64,000 nt of DNA from Verrucomicrobiales bacterium (GTDB lineage: Bacteria > Verrucomicrobiota > Verrucomicrobiia > Verrucomicrobiales > DEV007): positions 124,001 to 188,000 of the forward strand of contig JARGPI010000003.1 in the NCBI GenBank assembly GCA_029213005.1. Direction: 5' to 3'. This document shows positions 55,801 through 64,000 of the stretch, piece by piece (positions within the stretch are counted from its first letter, which is position 1; each line of letters opens with the position of its first letter). Below the pieces are notes generated by a model that was not told the origin of the DNA, did not search any database, and was given only the letters and a program-made list of their open reading frames with translations. Position numbers and translations under genes: made by a program.

Positions 55801-57534
55801 CTCAAGATCCCGTCACTGACGGGAACCCACTCGGGGCGTAAAGTGCTCGATTTATCCGCTGATATTCCAGTCGATCCGGAAAAGTTAACGCCGGAACTCT
55901 GGTTTCAACAGCGGGATGAGCTGGCTTTGAAGATCAATACCGACGGGCTTCCCATCGCCGAGGTTTCGAAGCTTTTTAAGCCGGAAACCCCGCTTTCCGG
56001 TGATTTGGATGTGACCTTAAACGCTCTGGGTTCGCCGGCAAAACCGGTAATCAAAGGCAATCTGGATGTGACGAATATTGTGGTTGCTCAGAAGGATTCC
56101 CAGTTACCAGTCGGGAAATTGTCGGTCGATTTGGCGGCTGAAAATGATCAGGCAAAGCTCAAAGGGGAATATCGGCATCCCGATGTGAAACCTTTTGTAT
56201 TAAATGCTGCACTCCCTTTCTTTCCCGGGGCCTGGGCTGCAGGTACGCGGACTTTCGTGAAAGAGACGATCGTAGCTTCTGCCAAAATGGATAAAAGCTC
56301 GCTGAGTTTTCTGGAATCGCAGGTGCCGGAAGTCGAACAGGTCGATGGAACCGCTGCTATTGACGTGAAATTAACGGGTTCCATCAGTGAACCGAAACTG
56401 CTTGGAAACGGGGCGATTGATATTACGAGACTTCGGCTTAAGAACCGCAATGCCCCGACTTTCTACGACATCGACTCGGCGATTCGATTTACGGATAACA
56501 CGCTGAATGTTGACCGGCTCCACGCCATCGTTTCCGGGGGTGTGGTCGATATCTCCGGCAAGGCGATTCTCGATGGCGAAAACCCAAGGCTCGATTTCAA
56601 GGTTTTAGGTCAGGAGGTCCTGGTTGCCCGGACTCCGGATGTCAATGTCCGCACCGATGTTGATTTGACTCTGACCGGTCCGTGGAAAGAAGCGCGATTG
56701 GCGGGAAGCCTCGGCATCACCAACAGCCGCTTTTTTAAGAACGTTGATCTGATCCCGATGGGACTTCCCAATCGCCGAAAATCGGTGTTGCCGACCGTGG
56801 AGCGGGTTCCCTCGGGGGGCGGACCGGCTAAGGTGGATCTGAATATTGGGGTTCCTATTGAGCCGTTTAAAAACTGGCCGGTCACCGTGCATATTTCGAC
56901 GAAAGATCCGTTTTTGATCCGGGGAAACCTCGCTCAGTCTGAGGTCGATGCGGATCTGGTCATCCTCGGGACATTGGGCAAGCCCTACCCCAAGGGAGTG
57001 GTCAAATTGAAGGAAGGTGAATTGACGCTGCCTTTCAGCAAAGTGGATGTTGAAGTTGGAGAGGTGGTTTTCAGTGAAGCGACCGGATTCAACGGTGCGT
57101 TGGAATTTAAGGCCCGGGCCACCGCTGGTGATTATAAAGTCAATATTTACGCATTTAACCGGATCCTTGAGCCTAAACATGTTCTGACGAGTATTCCTCC
57201 GATCGCGTCCGAGGATATCATGACCTTATTGGCTACCGGAACGACTCGTGATGAGCTGGTGGGGGCCGATGCCGGTTCTGTTGCCGCTTCAAAAGCCGCC
57301 TTGCTCTTTCTCAAAAATCTGAAAAAGTCCAGTGACGAAGCTGATCGCGGTCCCTCTCTAATTGATAAATTGCAGGACCGCACAGAATTGGAACTGGGAA
57401 AGGTGGACCCGAAAACGGGAATCCAATCGTTTGGAGGGAAAATCCGCCTTTGGAAACAGTTCTTTTTTGTTGGCGATGTTGACGCTCAGAGTGATTACCG
57501 GGCTCTGGTCAAATATGTGTTTAAATACCGGTAA
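52888..57534 (+). CDS. tamB: TamB-type translocation and assembly module protein (DUF490)
   Basis: About 1548 residues. One N-terminal signal anchor (about residues 20-45, VVLGASVLFLVAILILGGLAF) is followed by long repetitive beta-strand sequence predicted to form a hydrophobic groove across the periplasm. The C-terminal 250 residues carry the conserved TamB/DUF490 block (GNLAQSEVDADLVILGTLGKPYPKGVV, SIPPIASEDIMTLLATGTT). It acts with TamA in outer-membrane protein insertion and lipid transport. ATG 52888 is used; a TTG at 52855 would add 11 residues. The TamA gene follows five bases after its stop, confirming the pair. Confidence 0.9.
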   Translation: MPNVPSSEQKGKLSFAIGRKLVLRVVLGASVLFLVAILILGGLAFPTVAERSVLGFVKKQGLEGSLEVTGSLWSGFSIQNLSLKGKGSPIQSVTLEDAEVRYRFNRILTGFSDFKWLDLVSVKNLDLHLILPEKQAVQKPVNAPKPRKSPKAGTASYSSFWNLMEAEIDLKEISAQVEAGGKHYQVDDLAFDFSNGIRIDRLKLAEFPERVDIAIPIKTRERALTLGPVSIVENVNLSELKLSERSPEVVEIDAALQAAGSDILAQFSTVGEARLSLAEGQKVDLGEIKALDSKVTGWLSNLKFDFTGDFSRPESWKIFGIGNFEKVSISGFVIDEAGFKVVGDKVNLELERSDATIVADAVVPLLGGGQSSDPIVVNADILVSSINSLLKTVAQQYPVDGTLKGGISNLRIGEGNSLQGGHIFLKTDETTWSGQAIDGLESKLTVVSPSQIDIFARASLSPNNHFNVKGDLNPETLSYQTKGILEVKTDNRLVELLAFSGADQFFKGVAKANWSGQGSIKTKDHRGSISCDIPGLSILKGKPFTGAIVADYDGNTANLSQLSLARPEAAIEATARWDGQSIEVPQLRVLEQQVPRATLSAQIPFPKDDSGKVAVNLQTSDLALSSIAGFFMEDLPLECALSGDLKSEGSLSRLDTKADFKLVPQSKGEADNSQLSIDLQHSGNVVNPSTWDMKLAALMSGLRWKETRLENLSLNVDTVDNGGQRVALANLSADQSTASVRAKASVGLTQATDFASLVKEPIAVDGTVTIGMLENMIRDFAPGKLPLSGGVDLKISDLELHGGELREGSLTLNSETLAFDQVALGAINIGVDVTSPGYVEGKVSLPLDENSELEGSGVYDIQKGGYAGKVAVKADLKSQGILRQILSTRNFAALLPADTTINWQGKGSVPDKIHLGSFEAMGEGLALSAGGELVDFSLSGNYTEDSAVIPDFKLKSRPIQLAGNLEWKDHRLKIPSLTGTHSGRKVLDLSADIPVDPEKLTPELWFQQRDELALKINTDGLPIAEVSKLFKPETPLSGDLDVTLNALGSPAKPVIKGNLDVTNIVVAQKDSQLPVGKLSVDLAAENDQAKLKGEYRHPDVKPFVLNAALPFFPGAWAAGTRTFVKETIVASAKMDKSSLSFLESQVPEVEQVDGTAAIDVKLTGSISEPKLLGNGAIDITRLRLKNRNAPTFYDIDSAIRFTDNTLNVDRLHAIVSGGVVDISGKAILDGENPRLDFKVLGQEVLVARTPDVNVRTDVDLTLTGPWKEARLAGSLGITNSRFFKNVDLIPMGLPNRRKSVLPTVERVPSGGGPAKVDLNIGVPIEPFKNWPVTVHISTKDPFLIRGNLAQSEVDADLVILGTLGKPYPKGVVKLKEGELTLPFSKVDVEVGEVVFSEATGFNGALEFKARATAGDYKVNIYAFNRILEPKHVLTSIPPIASEDIMTLLATGTTRDELVGADAGSVAASKAALLFLKNLKKSSDEADRGPSLIDKLQDRTELELGKVDPKTGIQSFGGKIRLWKQFFFVGDVDAQSDYRALVKYVFKYR

Positions 57535-57539
57535 TTGAT

Positions 57540-59597
57540 ATGATTCGCTTCCTCCATCTGTGTGTCTGGCTGTTTCTGGTTGCTGTTGCAACAGGGGAGG
57601 ATGCCGTTGTGCCCGGGAGCGAGGGCAGCGTGATCGAAGTGTTCGGTTTGAAAACGCTGAGCCCTGCACAGGTTAAAGAGCTGATCGGCACCCAGATCGA
57701 TTATGTGGAGAGCTCCGGTGTCAGTATGGCGAGGGCTGATGATGCTGCCTATTTTCTTGAGAATGCGCTTCGCGAAAGAGGTTACAAGTCGGCGACGGTT
57801 GACTGGAAACTGAAAAGTAATAACCAGGGAAAGTTGCAGATTCACCTCACGGTGGATGAGGGGAAGAGCGTTGCCCTCGGAAAAATTGAAGTCAGCGGAA
57901 ATGAAGCCATTGAGGACGATGCTGTGATCGAGCTGATCACCTCCCAGACCCGGAAGCGGGTCGGTTCAGAACCCGGCGTTGCTCTGCCGTTTGTGGCGGA
58001 CGATATCCGGAAAGGTGTCGCAAGAGTGAAGGAGTTTTATCAGTTACTCGGGTTTCTCGATGTCGAAGTCACCTCGACAACATTTCCCTCGGAGACTCAT
58101 CTCTCCAACATTGGGGTGAATATTGAGGAAGGGGTGCAATATCGAGTCGGGACGATCACTTTTCCCGACGCGGCACCGACGAAGGTTGCGGAGAGTTATA
58201 CGGAGTTGAAATCAATCTTCGAGTCGAAGAGTTATTCTGAAGCGATTCCGGCGAATTTGTCATCGCGCCTAACGTCGCTGGCGCGGGATGCGGGGTATTA
58301 CGATGCGGTGGTTTCGGTTGATTCACAAAATCTCGAGTCGGATCTGGAAGGCATTGTTCCCGTCGAGTTAACGGTCACGGCTGACTGGGGGCCATCGGTT
58401 CCGGTATCGGGAATTCGGGTGACGGGGAATGAGAAAGTCACGGACCGCTTTTTTGAGCGCCATTTTGAGGAGATTCAGGGGCAGCCTTATTCTCCCAATG
58501 CGACGAACCGTCAGGTTGAGGAACTTTTGAGGACTCAGGCGTTCGAAAGCGTCCGGACCAATACCGTTCGGGAGGAGGATGGTTCGATTTCCCTGCAGGT
58601 TGAAGTGGAGGAAGCTCCGTCACGCCAGTTGGGCGTCTATGGTGGATTTGCCACTTATGAAGGACCTATCGGAGGATTTGAGTTCCGGAATTTGAACCTG
58701 CTCGGGAGCGTTCGGAAGATCGATGCCGAAGTGGAGGTTTCCCGCAGGGGGCTACGTGGTGAGATTGAGTATGACGATCCCTGGTTTGCGTGGAGCGAAT
58801 ACCGGCTCAGAGCCAGCCTCTTTGCGATGAACCGGTTAAACGAAGGTTACAGCAAATTTGAGACTGGCGGGCGTTACGATTTCAGTCGCAAACTCGGCAA
58901 GAAAAAGAAGGATAGCTTTTCCGTCTTTGGGCAGGCCAGTTACACCGATATTTACGAAGCGGAAATTGATGACGCAGAGTTGGGTGACAAAAGTTACTTT
59001 GCCCACAGCGTCGGGGTCGCGTACTCCCATGATCGCAGGGACAACCCGAGGATGCCCCGTTCAGGTTACATCGCGCAAACCTCGGTGAGTATGGCTTCGT
59101 CGGCGATTGCCAGTGAAGTGGAATTTCTCCGGGCGACGGGGAAACTTGGTTTCTATCTTCCCCTTGGTGACACGACCATCCGTTTGTCCGCCCGTGCCGG
59201 GGTGATTTCCCCGAGCGGCGATACCGATTCGCTACCCATCGATTTGAGGTTTTACAATGGTGGTGCGCAAAGCGTTCGCAGTTTCCAGGAGCGGGAGCTG
59301 GGGCCATCGAGTAACGGGCATCCCGTCGGTGGACAGTTCTATTCGATCTTCAATTTCGAATACGACATCCCGTTTCCCTGGGTTAACGGTCTGAGTATCG
59401 TGCCATTTGCCGATGCCGGTAACCTCTTAACGGATGCCGACGATATTGGTCTTTATGATATGCGATACGCGGTAGGTTTGGGGCTTCGTTACGACACTCC
59501 GATCGGGCCTCTCCGGGTTGAATACGGCTACAATCCGGACCGCCGGATTGATGAGGCTCAGGGCGCGGTTCACGTCGGCATGGGTGTAGCGTATTAA
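57540..59597 (+). CDS. TamA/BamA-type Omp85 outer-membrane protein
   Basis: 685 residues with a signal peptide at 1-18. POTRA domains occupy about residues 25-360 (SALGKIEVSGNEAIEDDAVIELI-type and VPVSGIRVTGNEKVTDRFFERHF-type modules, four or so). The 16-strand barrel follows, with the lid-loop block FYNGGAQSVRSFQERELGP (the family's conserved RGF/RSF motif) and an aromatic last residue. It is longer than E. coli TamA and has extra POTRA domains, which is common outside Proteobacteria. It is the partner of TamB directly upstream, probably in one operon. Confidence 0.88.
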   Translation: MIRFLHLCVWLFLVAVATGEDAVVPGSEGSVIEVFGLKTLSPAQVKELIGTQIDYVESSGVSMARADDAAYFLENALRERGYKSATVDWKLKSNNQGKLQIHLTVDEGKSVALGKIEVSGNEAIEDDAVIELITSQTRKRVGSEPGVALPFVADDIRKGVARVKEFYQLLGFLDVEVTSTTFPSETHLSNIGVNIEEGVQYRVGTITFPDAAPTKVAESYTELKSIFESKSYSEAIPANLSSRLTSLARDAGYYDAVVSVDSQNLESDLEGIVPVELTVTADWGPSVPVSGIRVTGNEKVTDRFFERHFEEIQGQPYSPNATNRQVEELLRTQAFESVRTNTVREEDGSISLQVEVEEAPSRQLGVYGGFATYEGPIGGFEFRNLNLLGSVRKIDAEVEVSRRGLRGEIEYDDPWFAWSEYRLRASLFAMNRLNEGYSKFETGGRYDFSRKLGKKKKDSFSVFGQASYTDIYEAEIDDAELGDKSYFAHSVGVAYSHDRRDNPRMPRSGYIAQTSVSMASSAIASEVEFLRATGKLGFYLPLGDTTIRLSARAGVISPSGDTDSLPIDLRFYNGGAQSVRSFQERELGPSSNGHPVGGQFYSIFNFEYDIPFPWVNGLSIVPFADAGNLLTDADDIGLYDMRYAVGLGLRYDTPIGPLRVEYGYNPDRRIDEAQGAVHVGMGVAY

Positions 59598-59652
59598 GAT
59601 TTTTCCGACCGGAATTTCTGGTCAGCCGAAAGTGAAAAGGTCATAATCGGAT

Positions 59653-60288
59653 ATGGACCTCCATCTCGTAATCGCAAATCCGAACCTGGAGTTTTGTGAA
59701 ATCGCGGCCTGGAGATTTCGAGACTACGAAATGGTCGAGGTCTTCCATGGAAAATTTGAAGAGGTCAATCATTTCGACTGTGTGGTGACTGCCGGGAATT
59801 CATTTGGATTGATGGACGCCGGAATGGACCTGGCGGTGGTGAAATATTTCGGGATTGAGATTCAGGAAAAAATCCAGGCGGTGGTTCTGGAGCAATTTCT
59901 CGGTGAGCAACCTGTGGGAACCTCTTTTTTGATCAAAACGGGAGATCGGAATCATCCTTATATCGCTCACACGCCGACGATGAGGGTGCCGCTCAATCTC
60001 AACTTTACTGATAACATCTATCTGGCGACCTGGGCGAGCCTTCTGGCGATTCATCATCATAACCAAAGCTCGGACAATACGATTTTAACGGCAGTGTTCC
60101 CTGCTTTTGGGGTTGGAACCGGCGGGGTGGATGGAATCGAGGCATCGTATCAAATGAAGTTGGCTTACGAAAACTATCTGAACCCGCCGCAATTCCTGAA
60201 TGGTTCGTTTGCTCAGCAGAGGCACGAAAAAGTGCATTACGGAACCCGGTATGGCTTTGAAAATCCGAGAATTCCCGAAAGTTTATGA
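59653..60288 (+). CDS. Macro-domain protein
   Basis: 211 residues, cytoplasmic. The ADP-ribose-binding motifs of the macro fold are seen: CVVTAGNSFGLMDAGMDLAVVKYFG with the Asn and Asp contacts, and the phosphate loop VFPAFGVGTGGVDG. Such proteins bind ADP-ribose or remove ADP-ribosyl marks. This one is close to the free-standing bacterial type with an N-terminal VIANPNLEFCEIAAWRF. No ADP-ribosyltransferase or toxin partner is beside it. Confidence 0.82.
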   Translation: MDLHLVIANPNLEFCEIAAWRFRDYEMVEVFHGKFEEVNHFDCVVTAGNSFGLMDAGMDLAVVKYFGIEIQEKIQAVVLEQFLGEQPVGTSFLIKTGDRNHPYIAHTPTMRVPLNLNFTDNIYLATWASLLAIHHHNQSSDNTILTAVFPAFGVGTGGVDGIEASYQMKLAYENYLNPPQFLNGSFAQQRHEKVHYGTRYGFENPRIPESL

Positions 60289-60355
60289 CTCAGCTTTCGT
60301 TATTAAGGGAGGGGAAATTGCTTCTTGCGTATTTTTGTCAAAAATAGAAGATTCT

Positions 60356-61015
60356 ATGGTGCGTTCGATTCTGACATGTTGTTTCAGCTGGATCTGCTTC
60401 GTTGCCCCCTGTCTTGGTTTTAATGAGGAAGAGGCTACGGAGCAGTGGGGGAGCGCGTATGTCTGGTTTCAAACGGGACGGAACCTGACGATGTCCGGGC
60501 AGCGGCCGCTGGCTCTGGGCAGTTTTCTCGAGGCTTTAAAGCAGTTCAAAAAGGTGGCGAATGACTATCCGGGTTATGAAACGAAGATGGTTTCCTACCG
60601 GATCGAAGCGCTGACGGAGGATATCGAAAAGCTGAGAAATGAACTGTCTGCGGAGGATCTCGCCATTGCGGATGACTATGTTGCTTACATCAAACTGATT
60701 GAGCAGGCTGATGAGGAACGTTACTCCGCTATGCGGGAAGAGGCGCTGGCGACCTTGCACAGAGCCAAAGCGGAACTCGATTCTCTGGTCGCGCGCAGGC
60801 CCGATGCTTTTGGACCGGCTCTGAAAGATCAGGACCGATTGCTGCAGGGCAATATCGACTGGCTGGGAAAACTGACCGAGAAGCGGCGCTCTTTCCCTTC
60901 GGTGAAGCAGATCGTCCAGACCGGTTACCGGGTGAAAGGTACCACGGAATTTATCACCGAAGCGGATCTCCCCGACGAACCGGGGACCGTGGCTACAGCG
61001 ACGCTATTTCCCTGA
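60356..61015 (+). CDS. Exported helical protein of unknown function
   Basis: About 219 residues. ATG 60356 directly precedes a signal peptide (residues 3-21, SILTCCFSWICFVAPCLG); the longer open frame from 60200 overlaps the macro gene in another frame and is not supported. The mature part is helical with TPR-like spacing (PLALGSFLEALKQFKKVANDYPGYETKMVSYRI), continuing as a coiled region to about residue 180. I do not recognise the family beyond that. It may form an operon with the macro gene (67-bp gap), but the two differ in location. Confidence 0.65.
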   Translation: MVRSILTCCFSWICFVAPCLGFNEEEATEQWGSAYVWFQTGRNLTMSGQRPLALGSFLEALKQFKKVANDYPGYETKMVSYRIEALTEDIEKLRNELSAEDLAIADDYVAYIKLIEQADEERYSAMREEALATLHRAKAELDSLVARRPDAFGPALKDQDRLLQGNIDWLGKLTEKRRSFPSVKQIVQTGYRVKGTTEFITEADLPDEPGTVATATLFP

Positions 61016-61138
61016 ATTTAAGATCGCCGTTCGCGATCTTCGCCCAACCTGAGTCTCAATTCGGATTCTCATCTATAATATTTTTCAAAAATATGAAAAT
61101 TATTATTGAAACTGTAGGTTGTTATTGTAATTTCAAGA

Positions 61139-62482
61139 ATGCTCCAAGCTTTAAATCTCAACGCTGCGAAATTAGTTATTTTTGCTGTCTCAACCATTTT
61201 TGGCGGGGTGGGGTATATCACGGCTGACGTGATCGGTATGTTTTCCCGGGCTCCGGAGGAAGTTTCTACGGTGGGCGGTGTGGAATTGAGTAAAACCAAG
61301 TTCGACGGGGAGTTCACGCTTTTCGCGGTTACGGATAATCCGGTGGATCTCGGTTTTGTGAAAGACAGCTCAATTTATTTTCTCAGTCAGACCGGGAACA
61401 TTGTGAAAAGCACCTTCGATGAAGAGAACAATCGCCAGCTTTCCCGGTATTTTGATTTTGAATCTGCCAGTTTCCTCGCCGAGGCGGGCTGTTCAGCGAT
61501 TGCGTTTCATCCTGACTTTTCCTCCGAGCATACCAGAGGCTACGGAAAGTTTTTCGTCGCTCTGGCTGAGAAAAAGGGAAGCGGGGTGACTTTCGAGGGA
61601 GTTGAGAATGAAAAACATCAGGAGGTAATTTACGAATTTACCGCAAAGAATCATCTTTCCGACAAGTTCGAAGGCACCCATCGTGAGGTGATTCGCCTGA
61701 GCAGTCTGGGCGATGTCGAAGGTAGTGTGATCACTGATCTGACGTTTGATCACCGAGGTCTGCTTTACGTCGGCGTTTGTGATTCTCCGAATTCCGAAAC
61801 GAGCAAAGCTTCCGATCTCGAGTCGGTTTATGGTAAGGTTCTCCGGATCGATCCGCTCTACGATGTTGAGAACGATACTGCCTACCGGATCCCACGCAGC
61901 AATCCTTTCTACCTGGTCAACAACAGTCTTTCCGAGCTCTGGTCGTATGGTTTGCGGAGGCCACACACGGTTTCCTACGATCCGTTTCGGGAGTGGGTTT
62001 GCATTAGCGATTCCGGGCAGGATATGCTGGAAGAAATCAACGTGAGCCATTTTGGTGCGGAGTTTTTCGGCTGGAATCTATCCGAGGGCTCCTTTTTCTA
62101 TCCTCCATCCGGCAAGCTGTTGGTGGGAGAGGAAATCACGTCACCCCAGATTGAATATGCCCGAAGCGCTATGGTGGGGCGAAATGTGGGTGGAATGATC
62201 TATCGCGGCGAAAGATTTCCGTTTCTCGACGGCAAGGCAGTATTTGCCGATGACACCGGTCGTTTGATGGCCGCCACGCTGACGCCCGATCAGCACACCA
62301 CGAAAATTCACCTCCTCCAGCCCTTCAGTGAAATCAAAGGGGGAGTGAAAAGTCTGAAAAACGGACCGGATGGTGAGATCTTCGTTTTCTGCGAGGACGG
62401 CAAAATCTTCGAACTGAACAAAACCCGTCCCATGCAGCGGCATCAGCGTTATCACTACGCAATGTTGGCGATGATTCGCTAG
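61139..62482 (+). CDS. Membrane-anchored beta-propeller, PQQ-glucose dehydrogenase-like
   Basis: 447 residues with one N-terminal hydrophobic segment (about 12-32), perhaps an anchor or uncleaved signal. The remainder is a soluble glucose/sorbosone dehydrogenase-type propeller: AFHPDFSSEHTRGYGKFFVAL, LTFDHRGLLYVGVCDS, YGKVLRIDP, ELWSYGLRRPHTVSYDP, ISDSGQDMLEEINV and FGWNLSEGSF are the family blocks. The usual PQQ catalytic His and Arg can only be guessed. A sugar or alcohol oxidation role in the periplasm is possible. A palindrome array begins 21 bp after its stop. Confidence 0.78.
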   Translation: MLQALNLNAAKLVIFAVSTIFGGVGYITADVIGMFSRAPEEVSTVGGVELSKTKFDGEFTLFAVTDNPVDLGFVKDSSIYFLSQTGNIVKSTFDEENNRQLSRYFDFESASFLAEAGCSAIAFHPDFSSEHTRGYGKFFVALAEKKGSGVTFEGVENEKHQEVIYEFTAKNHLSDKFEGTHREVIRLSSLGDVEGSVITDLTFDHRGLLYVGVCDSPNSETSKASDLESVYGKVLRIDPLYDVENDTAYRIPRSNPFYLVNNSLSELWSYGLRRPHTVSYDPFREWVCISDSGQDMLEEINVSHFGAEFFGWNLSEGSFFYPPSGKLLVGEEITSPQIEYARSAMVGRNVGGMIYRGERFPFLDGKAVFADDTGRLMAATLTPDQHTTKIHLLQPFSEIKGGVKSLKNGPDGEIFVFCEDGKIFELNKTRPMQRHQRYHYAMLAMIR

Positions 62483-62503
62483 CAGATTCCGGTGTGGTGG
62501 AGC

Positions 62504-62544
62504 GATTGTACGGGGTGCAGTCCCGGATTGTACAGGGTACAATC
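62504..62544. repeat. Palindromic repeat array D, two units with 22-bp period
   Basis: Unit 1 is at 62504-62522, GATTGTACGGGGTGCAGTC (imperfect). Unit 2 is at 62526-62544, GATTGTACAGGGTACAATC, a perfect palindrome in which both arms changed together relative to array A (C-G to T-A at the third pair). That compensatory change shows that the symmetry itself is maintained. The array lies 21 bp after one stop and 116 bp before the next start. Confidence 0.9.
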
Positions 62545-62660
62545 CGCTATTGGCAAGGGATTGCCGTATTAAAATACTTTTGACCTATGAAGATTCTTTG
62601 ACTTATAGTCAGTCATTTGATCTGAACTTCAGTGGTGCGGAAATTTTAAGAGGTAGAGAG

Positions 62661-63260
62661 ATGAGTTCAACGGCACAAGTCCCCGGCGAGAAAATCTTCC
62701 ATGTGTTGAAGCAGGGGGCATCAGCCCCCACCGGCCCTTTTTCCAAAGAGGAACTCGAGAATTTGCTGACGGATAAGCGGATTGCGCCCAGTGATTATAT
62801 CTTTTTTCCGGGTCTGGAGGACTGGAAAATCATTTCCGAGATTTTCGAATTCAAAAAGGTCGCTTCGGATTTTGCGGAAGACGGTCAGGATCTCGAAGCG
62901 GTGACCACGGGCTACGATCTCGTTTCCGGTGAGAACCTTCCCGGGGAAGTGATTCAATATATCGCAGTCCAGGATCTCCGGCCATCGGACCGGATTGCTG
63001 AAATCCTCCAATCGATGCCCCAATCCATCGTTTTAACCAATCACCGAATCGCAGTCGTCACCCCGAAGCTGATCGGTGATGCCGATATCGTGTCCTACCG
63101 GTTCGATGATGTTGCGACGGTGAGCAGTCAGGTCAATCGCCGGGATGGAGGCAGTTTGCTCAAAATCGAACTGAAATCGGAGTCAGCAGCTCAAATCGCG
63201 GGGATACCCGATGATCAATTAACGAAGTTGATCGACCTATCCGCGGAGTTTAGGGGGTGA
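62661..63260 (+). CDS. GYF_2 (DUF4339) plus bacterial PH-like domain protein
   Basis: About 199 residues from ATG 62661, which has an AGAGGTAGAGAG stretch just before it; the frame is open upstream to 62550, but that part is repeat-adjacent and unlikely to be translated. Residues 8-60 are a GYF_2/DUF4339 domain (KQGASAPTGPFSKEELENLL, and Trp in the LEDWKIISEIF block). The C-terminal half resembles the bacterial PH (YdbT/DUF304-like) fold: SIVLTNHRIAVVTPK, SYRFDDVATVSSQVNRRDGG. Such proteins are probably adaptors; no enzyme activity is expected. It is cytoplasmic, with no helix for membrane insertion. Confidence 0.72.
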   Translation: MSSTAQVPGEKIFHVLKQGASAPTGPFSKEELENLLTDKRIAPSDYIFFPGLEDWKIISEIFEFKKVASDFAEDGQDLEAVTTGYDLVSGENLPGEVIQYIAVQDLRPSDRIAEILQSMPQSIVLTNHRIAVVTPKLIGDADIVSYRFDDVATVSSQVNRRDGGSLLKIELKSESAAQIAGIPDDQLTKLIDLSAEFRG

Positions 63261-63744
63261 AAACCCAGTCCTGCTCGCTACCGCCGCCGGTGAAGGTGAT
63301 GTTTTTGATCGTGGAATCTCCCCACGGCGTCTGCACTTCAAAATCCGATGCCTGCCCTTTGACGGCGATCGGCAGCGTCACATCCAGGTAGCCATCCTGC
63401 GGCTTCAGCTTTTTGGAGATAGAGCGACGTCTCGGCTCTTTGCCGTCGACCGATTCCATCCAGGCGATACTGACCGTCCCGGGATTGGTGATCTTTAAGC
63501 TCACTTTTGCCGTAAATGAATCGCGGCGGGAGACGTCCCTGATTTGCAAAACCGGTCGGGGCTGATCGATTTCGGCGAGCACTTTTAATCCGTTTTCGCC
63601 GAGGAAGAGGCTCGCGTTGCGGACTGTCCAGTTTTGAAGTCCACTGCGATTGGCGATTTCAAATTCGGATCGTTCAGATCCATATCCGGCAAGAGCGACG
63701 GAGAGAACGAGAAAAATCAGATAATTGAAGGAAAGCGTCTTCAT
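63250..63744 (-). CDS. Small exported beta-rich protein of unknown function
   Basis: 164 residues with a signal peptide (residues 5-22, FNYLIFLVLSVALAGYG). The mature part is mainly beta strand (FTAKVSLKITNPGTVSIAW) and resembles carbohydrate-binding or jelly-roll modules seen beside PVC sulfatases, but I cannot name a family. It is convergent with the GYF_2 gene and overlaps its end by 11 bases. Confidence 0.65.
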   Translation of the reverse strand: MKTLSFNYLIFLVLSVALAGYGSERSEFEIANRSGLQNWTVRNASLFLGENGLKVLAEIDQPRPVLQIRDVSRRDSFTAKVSLKITNPGTVSIAWMESVDGKEPRRRSISKKLKPQDGYLDVTLPIAVKGQASDFEVQTPWGDSTIKNITFTGGGSEQDWVFTP

Positions 63745-63958
63745 GGTGTCATAACGCTCCGGATAGATTGAATATTTGGCGAAAGATTATTTTTTTACCG
63801 CGAAAATTGTCGCTAAAAAATAGAGTTTGGTCGAAAAGTGCGATTTTTGCTCCTGTCTCCGATGAAAAAACAGTAAACTGTCGCTCAAATCGTTAGTTTT
63901 CGATTGCAAAGTTTAGTAAAAAGAGAATCTTTCGACCGCATTTGCCAATTTTCATATC
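63745..63958. promoter_or_regulatory. AT-rich divergent intergenic region with a 12-bp palindrome
   Basis: 214 bp between the small exported gene and the start of the next gene. It contains ACAGTAAACTGT (63870-63881), a perfect 12-bp palindrome, and the heptamer TGTCGCT twice. The base composition is AT-rich compared with the coding parts. It probably serves as the promoter of one or both divergent genes; no -10/-35 pair is certain. Confidence 0.4.
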
Positions 63959-64000
63959 ATGGCTATTACACAGCAACCAGAAATGGATGGAGCTCAGGCT
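63959..64000 (+). CDS. Start of a gene truncated by the window end
   Basis: ATG 63959 opens a frame of 14 codons, MAITQQPEMDGAQA, up to the last base. The long AT-rich upstream region supports a real start. Nothing can be said about the function. Confidence 0.45.
   Translation, partial: MAITQQPEMDGAQA

Overview
The window looks like chromosomal DNA of a Gram-negative member of the PVC group, most likely Verrucomicrobiota. The gene content points that way: a TonB/ExbB/ExbD system, a TonB-dependent receptor, TamA/TamB, a sulfatase and a PhoD-type phosphatase, DUF4175/DUF4159 proteins, a large eukaryotic-like Ser/Thr kinase, a carboxyspermidine-type polyamine pathway and type III secretion core genes. 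The assignment rests on gene content only; there is no rRNA or other phylogenetic marker. I saw no tRNA, rRNA, CRISPR array, insertion sequence or prophage.

Layout. 1-2212: end of a TonB/ExbB/ExbD operon. 2320-8650: polyamine cluster (carboxyspermidine dehydrogenase and decarboxylase, agmatinase-type ureohydrolase, agmatine deiminase-type enzyme, an aldehyde dehydrogenase homologue that has lost its catalytic residues, then a DUF2383 protein). 8658-19627: phosphodiesterase, PDZ/HEAT secreted protein, sugar isomerase-like protein, small membrane protein, MutS-like ATPase, sulfatase, PhoD phosphatase. 19635-30009: pseudokinase/Sel1 protein, DUF255 thioredoxin protein, TonB-dependent receptor, giant Ser/Thr kinase with a second degenerate kinase lobe. 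30180-38108: a complete type I secretion locus (TolC, Ca-binding glycine-rich substrate, ABC transporter, HlyD) that ends with a translationally coupled GNAT/FemAB-like acyltransferase. 38109-40529, convergent to it: three type III secretion sorting-platform genes (SctK, SctL, SctQ) without the rest of the apparatus. 40777-42036: a thioredoxin-like gene interrupted by an in-frame TGA inside its redox motif and followed by a SECIS-like hairpin, hence a probable selenoprotein. 42124-49609: HAD phosphatase, LuxR regulator, and an operon of DUF4175, DUF4159, multihaem cytochrome and thioredoxin. 49736-52653: ECF sigma factor with a tiny coupled partner, and two MscS-type channels. 52888-59597: TamB and TamA. 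59653-64000: macro-domain protein, two exported proteins, a membrane-anchored beta-propeller, a GYF_2/PH-like protein, a small exported protein and the first codons of one more gene.

The most distinctive non-coding signal is a family of 19-bp palindromes (GACTGTAC-AGG-GTACAGTC and variants) arranged head to tail with an exact 22-bp period in four separate arrays (4732, 21779, 45943, 62504). Each array lies 0-55 bp after a stop codon and between co-directional genes, and two of them run into the reading frame of the next gene. Together with the candidate selenoprotein this is the part of the window most worth following up.
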